Below, one piece after another: positions 45,002 to 53,605 of a stretch of 64,000 nucleotides of DNA. The notes beneath the pieces were generated by a model. That model was not told where the DNA came from. It searched no databases and saw nothing but the letters and a program-made list of their open reading frames with translations. The stretch spans positions 52,859-116,858 of the forward strand of contig CAMAUV010000006.1 in NCBI GenBank assembly GCA_945861415.1, in the 5' to 3' direction. The translations under genes and the position numbers were made by a program. Numbering within the stretch: position 1 is the first letter of the stretch; every line of letters starts with the position of its first letter. Source of the stretch: Akkermansia muciniphila (GTDB lineage Bacteria; Verrucomicrobiota; Verrucomicrobiia; Verrucomicrobiales; V1-33).

Positions 45002-46339
45002 ATGCAAACCCGCCGCCGACTTCTTCGCAATATCATCGCCACCGGCACTGCGCCGCTTATTCTGCCCCGTCACCTGATCGCCGGCAGCGGGCAGACGCCG
45101 CCCTCGGAAAAACTCACGACGGCTCACATTGGCGTTTCCGGTATGGGCGGCGGCAATCTGGGAGAGATCGGGAAATTCGCCGAAGTGCAGGTGGTTGGGC
45201 TCTGCGATGTGGATACCGGACACTTGGCTGGCGCAGCCAAAGAGTATCCGAACGCAAAAACGCACCGCGACTGGCGCAAAATGCTGGAATCGCAGAAGGA
45301 CATCGATGCGGTGGTGGTCAGCACGCCGGACCATCACCATGCTCCCGTCTCCCTCGCTGCGATGGTGCAGGGGAAACACGTTTACTGCGAGAAGCCGCTG
45401 GCGCACACCATCGAGGAGGCACGCCTCATGTACGAGACTTCGGAGAAAATGAAGGTTGTGACGCAGATGGGGAACGGCGGCCACGGCGGCGATGGGCTGC
45501 GCCGCTGGCAGGAATACATCGACGCGGGGGCCATCGGCAAAGTGAAAGAGATCCACTCGTGGAGCGACCGGGCCGGCAACCGGTGGAGCCAGGGCAAACC
45601 ACGCCCGAAGGACACGCCCGCCGTGCCGAATTCGCTGGACTGGGATCTCTGGCTGGGGCCGGCTCCGGAGCGGCCCTATCACCCAAGCTATCATCCGTTC
45701 CACTGGCGCGGGATTTGGGACTTTGGCTGCGGCGCGCTGGGTGACATGGCCGTGCACAATGCGGACCCGGCCTACTGGGTGCTGGGACTGGGCGCGCCGG
45801 ACTGGGTGGATGCCGAGGTGAGCGATGACGCGAACGACGAATCCTTCCCGACATGGAGCATTGTGAAATGGCACTTCGCCGCCACGAACAAACATCCGGA
45901 ATTAATCATGAAATGGTATGACGGCGGTAAGAAGCCGGAAAATGTCCCCTTCCTTGACCCCAAAGTGAACTATGGCGACAACGGTCTCATCATCGTGGGT
46001 GAGAAGGGAGCGCTCGTCGGCGGAAGCCATGCGGGACCGCCGCGACTCTGGCCAGTAGAGGCCAGCGTCAAAACCCCGCCGCCGAAGCCCACGCTGCCGC
46101 GTTCTGCCGGCCACCGCATCGAATGGGTGCGCGCCGCCCTCGCCGGCAAGCCGCGCGACAGCTTGAGTGGCTTCTGGTATTCCGCTCCGTTCACCGAAAG
46201 CCTGCTCACCGGCCTGCTGGCCGTACGCTTCAAAAAGCGGATCGAGTGGGATGCGGCGAAAATGGAGGCAAAGAACTGCCCGGAGGCCCAGGCCGTCATC
46301 CGCAAAGCCTACCGCGAAGGCTGGAAGCTCCCAGTGTAG
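45002..46339 (+). CDS. Tat-exported Gfo/Idh/MocA-family oxidoreductase
   Basis: A 445-residue paralogue of the preceding gene product. The Tat leader is TRRRLLRNIIATGTAPL. The nucleotide-binding loop is VSGMGGGNLGEI, followed by CDVDTGHL, VVVSTPDHHHAPVS and EKPLAHTIEEA. GCGALGDMAVHNADPAYW is the substrate-domain segment. It aligns in size and order with the protein at 43539 but is clearly diverged, so the pair probably acts on different or successive substrates. A bidirectional-type hairpin lies downstream. Confidence 0.93.
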   Translation: MQTRRRLLRNIIATGTAPLILPRHLIAGSGQTPPSEKLTTAHIGVSGMGGGNLGEIGKFAEVQVVGLCDVDTGHLAGAAKEYPNAKTHRDWRKMLESQKDIDAVVVSTPDHHHAPVSLAAMVQGKHVYCEKPLAHTIEEARLMYETSEKMKVVTQMGNGGHGGDGLRRWQEYIDAGAIGKVKEIHSWSDRAGNRWSQGKPRPKDTPAVPNSLDWDLWLGPAPERPYHPSYHPFHWRGIWDFGCGALGDMAVHNADPAYWVLGLGAPDWVDAEVSDDANDESFPTWSIVKWHFAATNKHPELIMKWYDGGKKPENVPFLDPKVNYGDNGLIIVGEKGALVGGSHAGPPRLWPVEASVKTPPPKPTLPRSAGHRIEWVRAALAGKPRDSLSGFWYSAPFTESLLTGLLAVRFKKRIEWDAAKMEAKNCPEAQAVIRKAYREGWKLPV

Positions 46340-46416
46340 CTACACAGCAGTAGGGTAAACAGGTTTTGGCGAATTTCGGGCTTCGTCATTCCCTGCTGCC
46401 AATACTTCCGAAATTA

Positions 46417-46453
46417 ACAAAAAACGGCCGCTCCAGTTTCCCGGAGCGGCCGT
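46417..46453 (-). terminator. Rho-independent terminator after rplT (may serve both strands)
   Basis: An 11-bp perfect stem, ACGGCCGCTCC with GGAGCGGCCGT, spans 46424-46453 around an 8-base loop. On the minus strand it is followed by TTTTTTGTT, a strong terminator 25 bp after the rplT stop. The plus-strand side (CTTGGATTTCTT) is weaker but could end the oxidoreductase transcript. Confidence 0.85.
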
Positions 46454-46477
46454 CTTGGATTTCTTGGGTGCTGGTGC

Positions 46478-46855
46478 TTAGGCAGCGGCCTTGGTTTTCG
46501 CTTCAAGACCGGTTTTCGCCTGGGCCACGAGTTCGTCGATGGCTTCCGGCTGGTTCACGGCCATGTCGGCGAGAACTTTGCGGTCGAGATCTACACCGAG
46601 GTGCTTGAGACCCTCGATGAAGCGGTTGTAGGACAGACCGCGTGCACGCACAGCAGCGCTGATACGGGTGATCCACAGAGCGCGGAAGTTGCGCTTGCGG
46701 GTCTTGCGGTCACGGGTCGCCCAGGTTTGCGCCTTAAAAATGGCGTCCTTGGCATAGCGATAGAGGCGGGAGCGGCTTCCGTAGAAACCCTTCGCTTTCT
46801 TGAGGATGCGCTTGCGGCGTTTGCGGCTCGCCGGCGCGTTGGTGGCTCTTGGCAT
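46478..46855 (-). CDS. rplT: 50S ribosomal protein L20
   Basis: A 125-residue ribosomal protein needed early in 50S assembly. It starts MPRATNAPASRKRRKRILK and has the family GFYGSRSRLYRYAKDAIFKA, then RDRKTRKRNFRALWITRI and LSYNRFIEGLKHLGVDLDRK. The C-terminal Ala/Lys tail is a little longer than in E. coli. It follows rpmI by 123 bp. Confidence 0.98.
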   Translation of the reverse strand: MPRATNAPASRKRRKRILKKAKGFYGSRSRLYRYAKDAIFKAQTWATRDRKTRKRNFRALWITRISAAVRARGLSYNRFIEGLKHLGVDLDRKVLADMAVNQPEAIDELVAQAKTGLEAKTKAAA

Positions 46856-46978
46856 TTTGTTTCGTTGTCGAACGGGCTGTTATTATTTCCTCCGCGCCGT
46901 CTCACCCATTCAGAAGACTCCCTTTCAGAAATCAGGCGGCGTCGGAGTTGACCGGAGAGACCGGTCATTGGGGCGTGG

Positions 46979-47188
46979 TCATGCGAAGGGCAGACACTCC
47001 ATGATCCGTGGCACATCGACAGCTGCGACGAGGGCTACTTTCCGGAGGTTGCGCTTACGCTTGCGATTCTTGCACTCAGCAAGGTGCCGGCGACCCTGCT
47101 TGCGACGCAGAATCTTACCGGTGCCTGTGATCTTGAATCGCTTGGCAACGCCTTTCCTAGTTTTGCTTTTGGCTACTTTTTTTCTCAT
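46979..47188 (-). CDS. rpmI: 50S ribosomal protein L35
   Basis: A 69-residue ribosomal protein: KKVAKSKTRKGVAKRFKITG, GKILRRKQGRRHLAECKNRK and a basic C-terminus. ATG 47186-47188 gives the normal family start; the longer frame to 47263 adds 25 unrelated residues. It precedes rplT as usual, but infC, which normally comes first in this operon, is not in the 570 bp upstream. Confidence 0.95.
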   Translation of the reverse strand: MRKKVAKSKTRKGVAKRFKITGTGKILRRKQGRRHLAECKNRKRKRNLRKVALVAAVDVPRIMECLPFA

Positions 47189-47755
47189 AAAATGAGGGCC
47201 GCGAGGGTTGCACTCTTCCCCGGCCGGGCAAGCGGTTTTTTGCAGGGGGTGAAAATGCGGCATTTTTCCCGTTTTTGGCCTGCAAACCGGGTCGGTGGCG
47301 GGTCATACGCGCACTGGCGTTGTCCGAGCCCTCAACGTCGGCGGGGCCGATGTCAAAAGGGCCCCCTCTAGAAATGGCTTCCCGCCTCGTCCCCAAACGG
47401 TGAGCCGGTGCGCTGGGCGCAGGCGTAGTCCGCGGCGAAGCAATCAAATCCATGCCTTGGCACCTCGGCTATTTCCTCCCCGTAGGCCGGGAGAAACCCC
47501 CGGGGCAGGCATCCACCGATTAATTCCCGAATGACAGCCACCGGAGCGAGCGATCCCGTATGCCACACAAATCCCGCCGTCTGCCGTCAGGCGAACAGCG
47601 AGCAGTAGAAAACAAGCCAGGTTTCCCACGCCCGCATGTTGCCGTGAGGGTGGAGGGCTGGTAACTCTAAGCGCCAGCCGGGAAGCCGGTTTTTTCATTC
47701 TACCCGGTCACCACGTTCCAAGTTCCGGGTTAAAACACCCGGGCTCTGCGCTCCG
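47189..47755. other. Gap upstream of rpmI, no intact gene
   Basis: A 567-base stretch. A minus-strand frame at 47368-47568 has a slightly protein-like look (HTGSLAPVAVIRELIGG, then GFDCFAADYACAQRTG) but no family, start or ribosome-binding site. A weak hairpin with a T-run (CCGG-GAAG-CCGG-TTTTTT, 47678-47695) sits on the plus strand with no gene before it, suggesting a lost upstream gene. The promoter of rpmI must be here. Confidence 0.45.
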
Positions 47756-48277
47756 TTGGCGCCCCATCCACTGGACGTCTCACGCCGCCACTTCCTGCGT
47801 GAGTGTGGGGTGGGGTTTATCAATATCTACCACGAAGGCTGGGACGCCCACAGCGATGTGACCGGCAATGTCCGCAACAACTGCGCCGCAACCGATAAGG
47901 CCAGCGCCGCTCTCGTCACCGACCTCAAGCGCCGGGGTCTCCTCGATGACACGCTCGTCGTCTGGGGCGGCGAATTCGGACGCACCCCCATGGTGGAGAC
48001 CAATCCCGCCCTCGGCCGCAGTCTTGGCCGCGACCACCACCCGCAGACCTTCACCATGTGCATGGCCGGCGGCGGCATCAAACCCGGAATCAGCTACGGC
48101 GCCACGGACGAACTCGGCTTCAACTCCGTGCAGGATCCTGTCCACGTTCACGACATTCAGGCCACCATTATGCACTGCCTCGGCTTCGACCACGAGCGGC
48201 TCACCTTCCACCACCAGGGCCGCGACTACCGCCTGACCGACGTGCACGGCCATGTGGTCAATGCGCTGCTGGCTTGA
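47756..48277 (+). pseudogene. DUF1501 gene with a large in-frame internal deletion
   Basis: A 173-codon frame (TTG 47756) that joins the Tat start of a DUF1501 protein ([12 protein letters not shown]) directly to the C-terminal third of that family ([46 protein letters not shown]). Intact DUF1501 proteins, such as the one at 56974, have about 480 residues. About 300 residues including the N-terminal catalytic-like region are gone, with the frame kept. No cytochrome/DUF1553 partner precedes it, as would be usual. It is most likely a deletion relic; a truncated exported product is still possible. Confidence 0.75.
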
Positions 48278-48343
48278 GGGTTGTGACCGGGTGGATGTGG
48301 TGCCATGGGCCGAGTTAAACTCTCGGGGCTGAATGTCCCGGTT

Positions 48344-48395
48344 TCACCCTAATTCTCAGTGGGAAGAGCGCCCCTTTACAATCCGGGAGAGTGCT
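48344..48395 (+). other. tRNA-Val-like remnant
   Basis: TCTCAGTGGGAAGAGCGCCC and CTTTACAATCCGGGAG closely resemble the D-arm and the anticodon loop (TAC) of a valine tRNA. The anticodon stem does not close properly, and no T-arm or acceptor follows before lepA, so it cannot be a working tRNA. It could be a chance match. Confidence 0.3.
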
Positions 48396-48441
48396 CCTAG
48401 TCTTAATTTCCTTTTCTAAGACCAGACTCTACTTTTCCGGA

Positions 48442-50244
48442 ATGCCTGTCGCTGCCAACACCCGCAACTTCTCCATCATCGCCCACATCGATCACGGGAA
48501 AACTACGCTCTCGGACCGCCTCCTTGAGAAAACAAGCACCGTGACTATGCGGGAGATGACTGCGCAACACCTCGACGCCATGGATCTTGAGCGCGAGCGC
48601 GGCATCACCATCAAGTGTCACCCGGTGACGATGATGTATCAGTCGAAGAACGGCCAAGTGTATAAGCTCAATCTCATCGACACGCCCGGGCACGTGGACT
48701 TTGCGTATGAAGTGAGCCGGAGTCTCGCGGCTTGCGAGGGTGCGGTCATTCTCGTGGATGCAGCGCAGGGCGTGGAGGCGCAGACGGTGGCGAATCACCA
48801 CCTTGCGCTGGAGCAGAAGCTTACCATTATCCCGGTCATCAATAAGATCGACCTGCCGAGCGCAAACCTGCCGGCGGTGAATAAGCAACTCGAGGACATC
48901 CTCATGATCCCGCATGAGGAAGCCATCAAGGCGAGCGCCAAGATGGGCATCGGGATCGAGGATATTTTGGAGGCCGTCATTGAGCGCGTGCCTCCGCCCA
49001 CAGTGCCAGAGGATGGCCTGCTGCGCGCATCGGTGTTCGACAGTGTGTTCGATTCCTATCGAGGCGTGGTCATGTATGTGCGTGTGGTGAGTGGAACTCT
49101 GAAGCGCGGCACGGGCATCACGATGTATGCGACGAACAATTCCTACGAAGTGAAGGAAGTGGGCATTTTCACCCCGAAACAGCTCAAGACCGACCTGCTG
49201 GAAGCGGGCGACGTAGGTTATGTGGTGGCGAATTTGAAGAGCACCGGAGAGGTGAAGATCGGCGATACGATCATGGAGACCTCGCGCATGGCAAAGGAGC
49301 CGCTGCCGGGCTTCAAGGAGATCCAGCCCATGGTCTTCAGCGGCATTTATCCGGTGAGCAGCGACGACTTTGAGCAACTCAAGCTCGCGATGGGCAAGCT
49401 CCAGATCAATGACAGCGCATTCAAGTTCCAGCAGGAGAGCAGTGCCGCGCTGGGCTTTGGTTTCCGCTGCGGCTTCCTCGGGCTGCTGCACATGGAAATC
49501 GTTGTCGAGCGCCTGCGCCGGGAGTATGACATGGACATCATCTCCACCTACCCGAGCGTGGTCTACGAGATCACGCTGGCGAGCGGGGACGAGCTGAAGA
49601 TTGATAACCCGACCTACATGCCGGATCCGGGCACGATGCTGGAAATCCGCGAACCAGTGGTGCGCGCCTTCATTCTCATACCCAATGAGTGCATCGGCGA
49701 CATCATGCAGCTAGTAGCGGAAAAGCGCGGCATTCTTGAGAATACCGAGACGCTGGATGCGAGCCGCGTGATGCTCACCTGCACGCTGCCGTTGAACGAA
49801 ATCCTCGTGGACTTCAACGATAAGCTCAAAAGCATCACCCGTGGCTACGGCAGCATGGACTACGAGCACCACGGATTCCGCGCCGAGAAGCTTGTGAAGA
49901 TGGAAATGCTGGTGAACGGCGAGCCAGTCGACGCCTTCGCCACCATCGTTCACCGCGACAAGGCCGAGGCCCGTGGACGGGCGCTTGCGAAGAAGCTCGT
50001 GGACGTCATCCCCAAGCAGCTCTTCACCGTTGCCATCCAAGCAGCCATCGGCGGAAAGATCATCGCCCGCGAGAGTATTGGCAGCATGGGCAAGAACGTG
50101 ACCGCCAAGTGCTACGGCGGCGACATCAGCCGGAAACGCAAGCTCCTTGAAAAGCAGAAGGAGGGCAAGAAGCGCATGAAGATGATCGGTAAGGTCAACA
50201 TCCCGCAGGAGGCCTTTGTGGCGGTGCTCAAGACGGGAGATTGA
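48442..50244 (+). CDS. lepA: Elongation factor 4 (LepA)
   Basis: A 600-residue ribosome-bound GTPase that back-translocates or helps ribosome function under stress. Landmarks: [16 protein letters not shown] (P-loop), [14 protein letters not shown] (switch I), [16 protein letters not shown] (switch II), NKIDLPSAN, and the LepA-specific C-terminal [10 protein letters not shown] and [23 protein letters not shown] 48442 starts the conserved protein; an in-frame ATG lies upstream at 48391 but lacks conservation. lepB follows after 73 bases, as in many bacteria. Confidence 0.97.
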   Translation: MPVAANTRNFSIIAHIDHGKTTLSDRLLEKTSTVTMREMTAQHLDAMDLERERGITIKCHPVTMMYQSKNGQVYKLNLIDTPGHVDFAYEVSRSLAACEGAVILVDAAQGVEAQTVANHHLALEQKLTIIPVINKIDLPSANLPAVNKQLEDILMIPHEEAIKASAKMGIGIEDILEAVIERVPPPTVPEDGLLRASVFDSVFDSYRGVVMYVRVVSGTLKRGTGITMYATNNSYEVKEVGIFTPKQLKTDLLEAGDVGYVVANLKSTGEVKIGDTIMETSRMAKEPLPGFKEIQPMVFSGIYPVSSDDFEQLKLAMGKLQINDSAFKFQQESSAALGFGFRCGFLGLLHMEIVVERLRREYDMDIISTYPSVVYEITLASGDELKIDNPTYMPDPGTMLEIREPVVRAFILIPNECIGDIMQLVAEKRGILENTETLDASRVMLTCTLPLNEILVDFNDKLKSITRGYGSMDYEHHGFRAEKLVKMEMLVNGEPVDAFATIVHRDKAEARGRALAKKLVDVIPKQLFTVAIQAAIGGKIIARESIGSMGKNVTAKCYGGDISRKRKLLEKQKEGKKRMKMIGKVNIPQEAFVAVLKTGD

Positions 50245-50280
50245 AATGACGAATGCCAAATGACGAAATCCGAAGGAACC
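50244..50280 (+). repeat. Mini-repeat after lepA
   Basis: AAATGACGAATGCC followed by AAATGACGAAATCCGAAGG starts right after the lepA stop codon (TGA 50242-50244). It contains two ATGACGAA cores and shares ATGACGAAATCCGA with 44855-44868. A second AT-rich run (CATAATTCATAATTGATAATT, 50294-50314) follows it, up to the lepB start. Confidence 0.5.
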
Positions 50281-50317
50281 TCGAGCAACTTTTCATAATT
50301 CATAATTGATAATTCCC

Positions 50318-51595
50318 ATGATCCACTGGTTCTCACCCGCATGGCTGAAAAAAGCCGATCGCTTTTCCAAGGGCGTGAAGAAGTTTATTGCTTACCATCG
50401 AGATCTCATGCCGGCGGATAAGCTGGCTGACGTGGAAGCGGCGAAGTTGGACTACGATACCGCCATGAAGCTGAAGGACCGCAAATCCATAGAAGGGACC
50501 GGTGATGACAAGAGCGGTGGTTTCGAGGGACTCGAGAAACGCCTTCTGCGGCTCTGCGAGAAGGCCGTGCCCAACTATGCGTCTGGCTCCCTCAAGGAAA
50601 ACGTGGAGGTCATCATCGTGGCCATCATCGTGGCGCTCGGTATCCGGGCTTATTATCTCCAGCCGTTTAAGATCCCAACTGCTTCCATGCAGCCGACGCT
50701 CAATGGCATTATTGGCACCCGGATGGATGCCGATCAGGAGGGGCCGAACTTTCTGCTGAAGGGATGGCAGTATGCATGGAACGGGAGGAATTACGTGAAC
50801 TTTGAGATTCCGAAAGACTGGCCGGAAGTAAAGTTTGTGGGCTTCCGTCAGTATTCGAGGATGAACTTCTTCACCTTTACGGAACTTCATTTCACTAACG
50901 GGACGCAGACATTCAGCGACTTCGTTTATGCCCCGGCCCGGCAGGTGCTCAACGACCTCTGCTGGAACGCATCGGTTCGCGAGTTGAAGAACATTCCGTC
51001 GGATGACACGCAGGGGCCTCAGCCGATCACAGTGGGGGCGTTAGGCTTGAATGAGAAACTGCAGCCGGCGGGTGATTCTTTGCAGGCCGTCTTCAAAGGC
51101 GGGGATATTTTTGCCCGCGGCTATGTGGAGTCCGGTGACCAGTTGCTGGTGGACAAGGTCTCCTATCACTTTGTCAGGCCGAAGCGAGATGACGTGTTTG
51201 TATTTAACACTAAAAACATCATAGGCCTAGCCAAATCGCAGCACTACATCAAGCGTTTGGTGGCTCTTCCGGGAGATGAGGTGGCTATCACGGAACCGAA
51301 GCTCTTTGTGAACGGTGCCGAGGTGACGGCGCACGGCAGTGCCAATGTGATCGGCAGCAAAAATGGCTTTCTCGGCTACAAAGAGGCCGGCGGTTATCCT
51401 TATGCCAAGCGGCGGGGCAGCGAACCCGGAACGGTTTATGATTTCACGTCGAAACCGGGCTACATTGCTCTGGGAGACAACAGTGGGAACAGTCTAGACA
51501 GCCGATACTGGGGGACCGTGCCGGAGAAAAATCTCGTGGGACCGGCACTGCTTGTTTACTGGCCGTTCGCCAATCACTTCGGCATCATTCGCTGA
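50318..51595 (+). CDS. lepB: Signal peptidase I with a large insert
   Basis: A 425-residue inner-membrane serine protease that removes Sec leaders. A membrane segment spans about 97-112 (EVIIVAIIVALGIRAYYL) and is followed by the nucleophile S123 in IPTASMQPTL; the general base is K312 in HYIKRLVALPGDEV. LGDNSGNSLDSRYWG is box E. The distance from S123 to the lysine is 189 residues, about 130 more than in E. coli LepB, so a beta-rich insert sits between the dyad residues. An 80-residue cytoplasmic head precedes the membrane. ATG 50318 is chosen over TTG 50306. Confidence 0.93.
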   Translation: MIHWFSPAWLKKADRFSKGVKKFIAYHRDLMPADKLADVEAAKLDYDTAMKLKDRKSIEGTGDDKSGGFEGLEKRLLRLCEKAVPNYASGSLKENVEVIIVAIIVALGIRAYYLQPFKIPTASMQPTLNGIIGTRMDADQEGPNFLLKGWQYAWNGRNYVNFEIPKDWPEVKFVGFRQYSRMNFFTFTELHFTNGTQTFSDFVYAPARQVLNDLCWNASVRELKNIPSDDTQGPQPITVGALGLNEKLQPAGDSLQAVFKGGDIFARGYVESGDQLLVDKVSYHFVRPKRDDVFVFNTKNIIGLAKSQHYIKRLVALPGDEVAITEPKLFVNGAEVTAHGSANVIGSKNGFLGYKEAGGYPYAKRRGSEPGTVYDFTSKPGYIALGDNSGNSLDSRYWGTVPEKNLVGPALLVYWPFANHFGIIR

Positions 51596-51603
51596 TTGCT
51601 GTC

Positions 51604-52677
51604 ATGGACCGCGCGGCGTGGATTCCATGGGCATGGGGTGCCGGCGCAGCGTTTTGTTTCGGATTTATGTGCCTGCTGCAGCCTTGGCGAAGGCAATTCC
51701 GCTGCGCCTGGACCGTGATGCTGGGAAATCGCACGGTTTGGCTGCTGCCCTTGGCGGCTGTAGTGCTTGAGCGTGTGTGGCAGTGGAAGCCCGGAGAATA
51801 TTATGATGCTTCTGCCGCCGCTGCCTGCTTGCGGGCCGGGGATTCCCTCGCGGCTGTACTCACGTGGCCGGTGCGCGGCGAAGTTCTGGCCATGCTAGCC
51901 GCTGGCGCATTTTTCGCCAACAGCGGCGGTCTGCGCACGGGACTCCTGCGGGGAATAGATTCCGTGTTTGGTGCGGCCGTCGCCCGGGTGGCCAAGGTGC
52001 TGCTTCTCGGCAGTGCGACAGCATCCTTGGGAATTCCTGCGGTGAGGTTTGGTTCTGGTGGTGAGCATGGGCGCACCATCATTCCGATCATGTCTTCGCT
52101 CTGGTTTGCCCTCGCAGCCACGCTGGTCACGGGCTGGCTGCTTCAGGTTTTTGAGGCGCATAGCCGTGCGCCGGAAAAGGCTGGAAAGATCCGCTGGATG
52201 GAACTGGCTGCGCAGTATGTACCGCGGCTTTGGTTCATGGTATTGGCGTGTGCGGTGGCTTTTCCACTCATGGAATTGCTGGACGCGGAGCTTGGTGGCA
52301 TCCTGCGTATTTATATATGGCCAGTGGTATTGCTGCTGCCTTGGTTTGCTATCACCGCGCTGCGCACGGCCACGGCGGATGAAATTCACACGGTTTTCCT
52401 GACTGCTCTACGACGCTGGTGGCAGGGATACGCATCATTCTTCTGCTGGCTCGCTGTGGCTGGCGTCTCCTTTTTTATGCTCCACTGGATCACCGGTATG
52501 CTGGTCTCTCTTTGTCCTCAGGCCTCATGGTGGTGGGAAATTCCTTCGCTGGCCGGTCGGCTGGCATGGGTTTGGCTCGCAGTATGGATGCTGGGCGCAT
52601 GGGTCTGCATTCAGGTGGACAAGCTCGCGCTGCCCGCCAAAGAAAAACGCACGCTCCGGCGCCCCGCCTCCGTATGA
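51604..52677 (+). CDS. Polytopic membrane protein of unknown function
   Basis: A 357-residue protein with about eight to ten hydrophobic segments, rich in Trp and Ala (for example WAWGAGAAFCFGFMCLL, WFALAATLVTGWLLQVF, WFMVLACAVAFPLMELL). No motif I recognise. It starts nine bases after the lepB stop and its stop overlaps the start of the next gene (ATGA at 52674), so it belongs to the lepA-lepB-synthase run. It may be a membrane enzyme or export helper; no evidence separates these. Confidence 0.75.
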   Translation: MDRAAWIPWAWGAGAAFCFGFMCLLQPWRRQFRCAWTVMLGNRTVWLLPLAAVVLERVWQWKPGEYYDASAAAACLRAGDSLAAVLTWPVRGEVLAMLAAGAFFANSGGLRTGLLRGIDSVFGAAVARVAKVLLLGSATASLGIPAVRFGSGGEHGRTIIPIMSSLWFALAATLVTGWLLQVFEAHSRAPEKAGKIRWMELAAQYVPRLWFMVLACAVAFPLMELLDAELGGILRIYIWPVVLLLPWFAITALRTATADEIHTVFLTALRRWWQGYASFFCWLAVAGVSFFMLHWITGMLVSLCPQASWWWEIPSLAGRLAWVWLAVWMLGAWVCIQVDKLALPAKEKRTLRRPASV

Positions 52678-53549
52678 GTTCCATCCCATCCAATCACGCC
52701 GTCCACGGTGTTGTGCGCAGAAGCCGCTCCAATCTGGCTTTTGCCCTCGCCTGCCTCCCTCGCGGCCGACGCGATGACATGTATTCGTTCTACGCTTTCT
52801 GCCGTGTCGTCGATGACATCGCCGACGACGAAGGTATTCCCCTAGAGAAGCGTATCGCGGGTCTCCAGCGCTGGCGCGACGTCATTCACGGCCGCGCTAC
52901 CAACCTCAGCGAACTCGAAGAAGCCGTGACTGGCGTGCAGGAGCGTCATCAGCCCCCAGTGCAGGAAATGGAGGAAATCATAGAAGGCGTAAGCATGGAC
53001 CTCCAGCCCATGCACTACGCCACATGGGCAGAACTCGAGCGCTACTGCTACCGAGTCGCCGGCTGCGTGGGCCTCGTCAGCATCCGCATCTTTGGCTGCG
53101 CCATGCCGCAGAGCCGCGACTATGCTCTCGCTCTGGGCAACGCCCTGCAGATCACCAACATCCTCCGCGACATCCACGGCGATTACCAAAACGGCCAGCG
53201 CATCTACCTCCCGCAGGACGAAATCGCGACCGCCGGCTACACCGAAGCCGACCTTGCACGGGGCAAAATGAACGACGCCTTCCAAGCTCTCATGACGCAG
53301 CAGATCGCCCGCGCCCGCTACTACTACACAAGGGCCACCGACCTGCTTGCGCCCGAGGACCGCATTCCACTCTCCGCCTCCGAGACCATGCGTCGCATTT
53401 ACAGCGAGACACTCGACCTGCTGGACAACGATGGCCGCCGCGTCTTCGACAAACGCTACCGCCTTCCCCACTGGCGCAAGGTCCAGATCGTCGGTAGCGC
53501 ATGGATCAACGGCGTCTGGGCCCGGGCATGGAAATCTCACGTAGCCTGA
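52674..53549 (+). CDS. Squalene/phytoene synthase-family protein (HpnD-like)
   Basis: A 291-residue head-to-head prenyl synthase joining two farnesyl or geranylgeranyl diphosphates. The two aspartate-rich motifs are DDIADDE (about 41-48) and LRDIHGD (about 163-169), both intact. YSFYAFCRVVDD and LGNALQITNI fit the fold. The size and the RIYLPQDE loop match HpnD-type presqualene diphosphate synthases or phytoene synthases. No hpnC, hpnE or crtI is adjacent, so the product could be hopanoid or carotenoid. Start overlaps the upstream stop by four bases, so translation is coupled to the membrane protein gene. Confidence 0.9.
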   Translation: MSSIPSNHAVHGVVRRSRSNLAFALACLPRGRRDDMYSFYAFCRVVDDIADDEGIPLEKRIAGLQRWRDVIHGRATNLSELEEAVTGVQERHQPPVQEMEEIIEGVSMDLQPMHYATWAELERYCYRVAGCVGLVSIRIFGCAMPQSRDYALALGNALQITNILRDIHGDYQNGQRIYLPQDEIATAGYTEADLARGKMNDAFQALMTQQIARARYYYTRATDLLAPEDRIPLSASETMRRIYSETLDLLDNDGRRVFDKRYRLPHWRKVQIVGSAWINGVWARAWKSHVA

Positions 53550-53605
53550 TTCGTACTGGGATTTTTGCCCTTTTGCTGCTCCACATGCATGCTATAACCG
53601 CTCTC

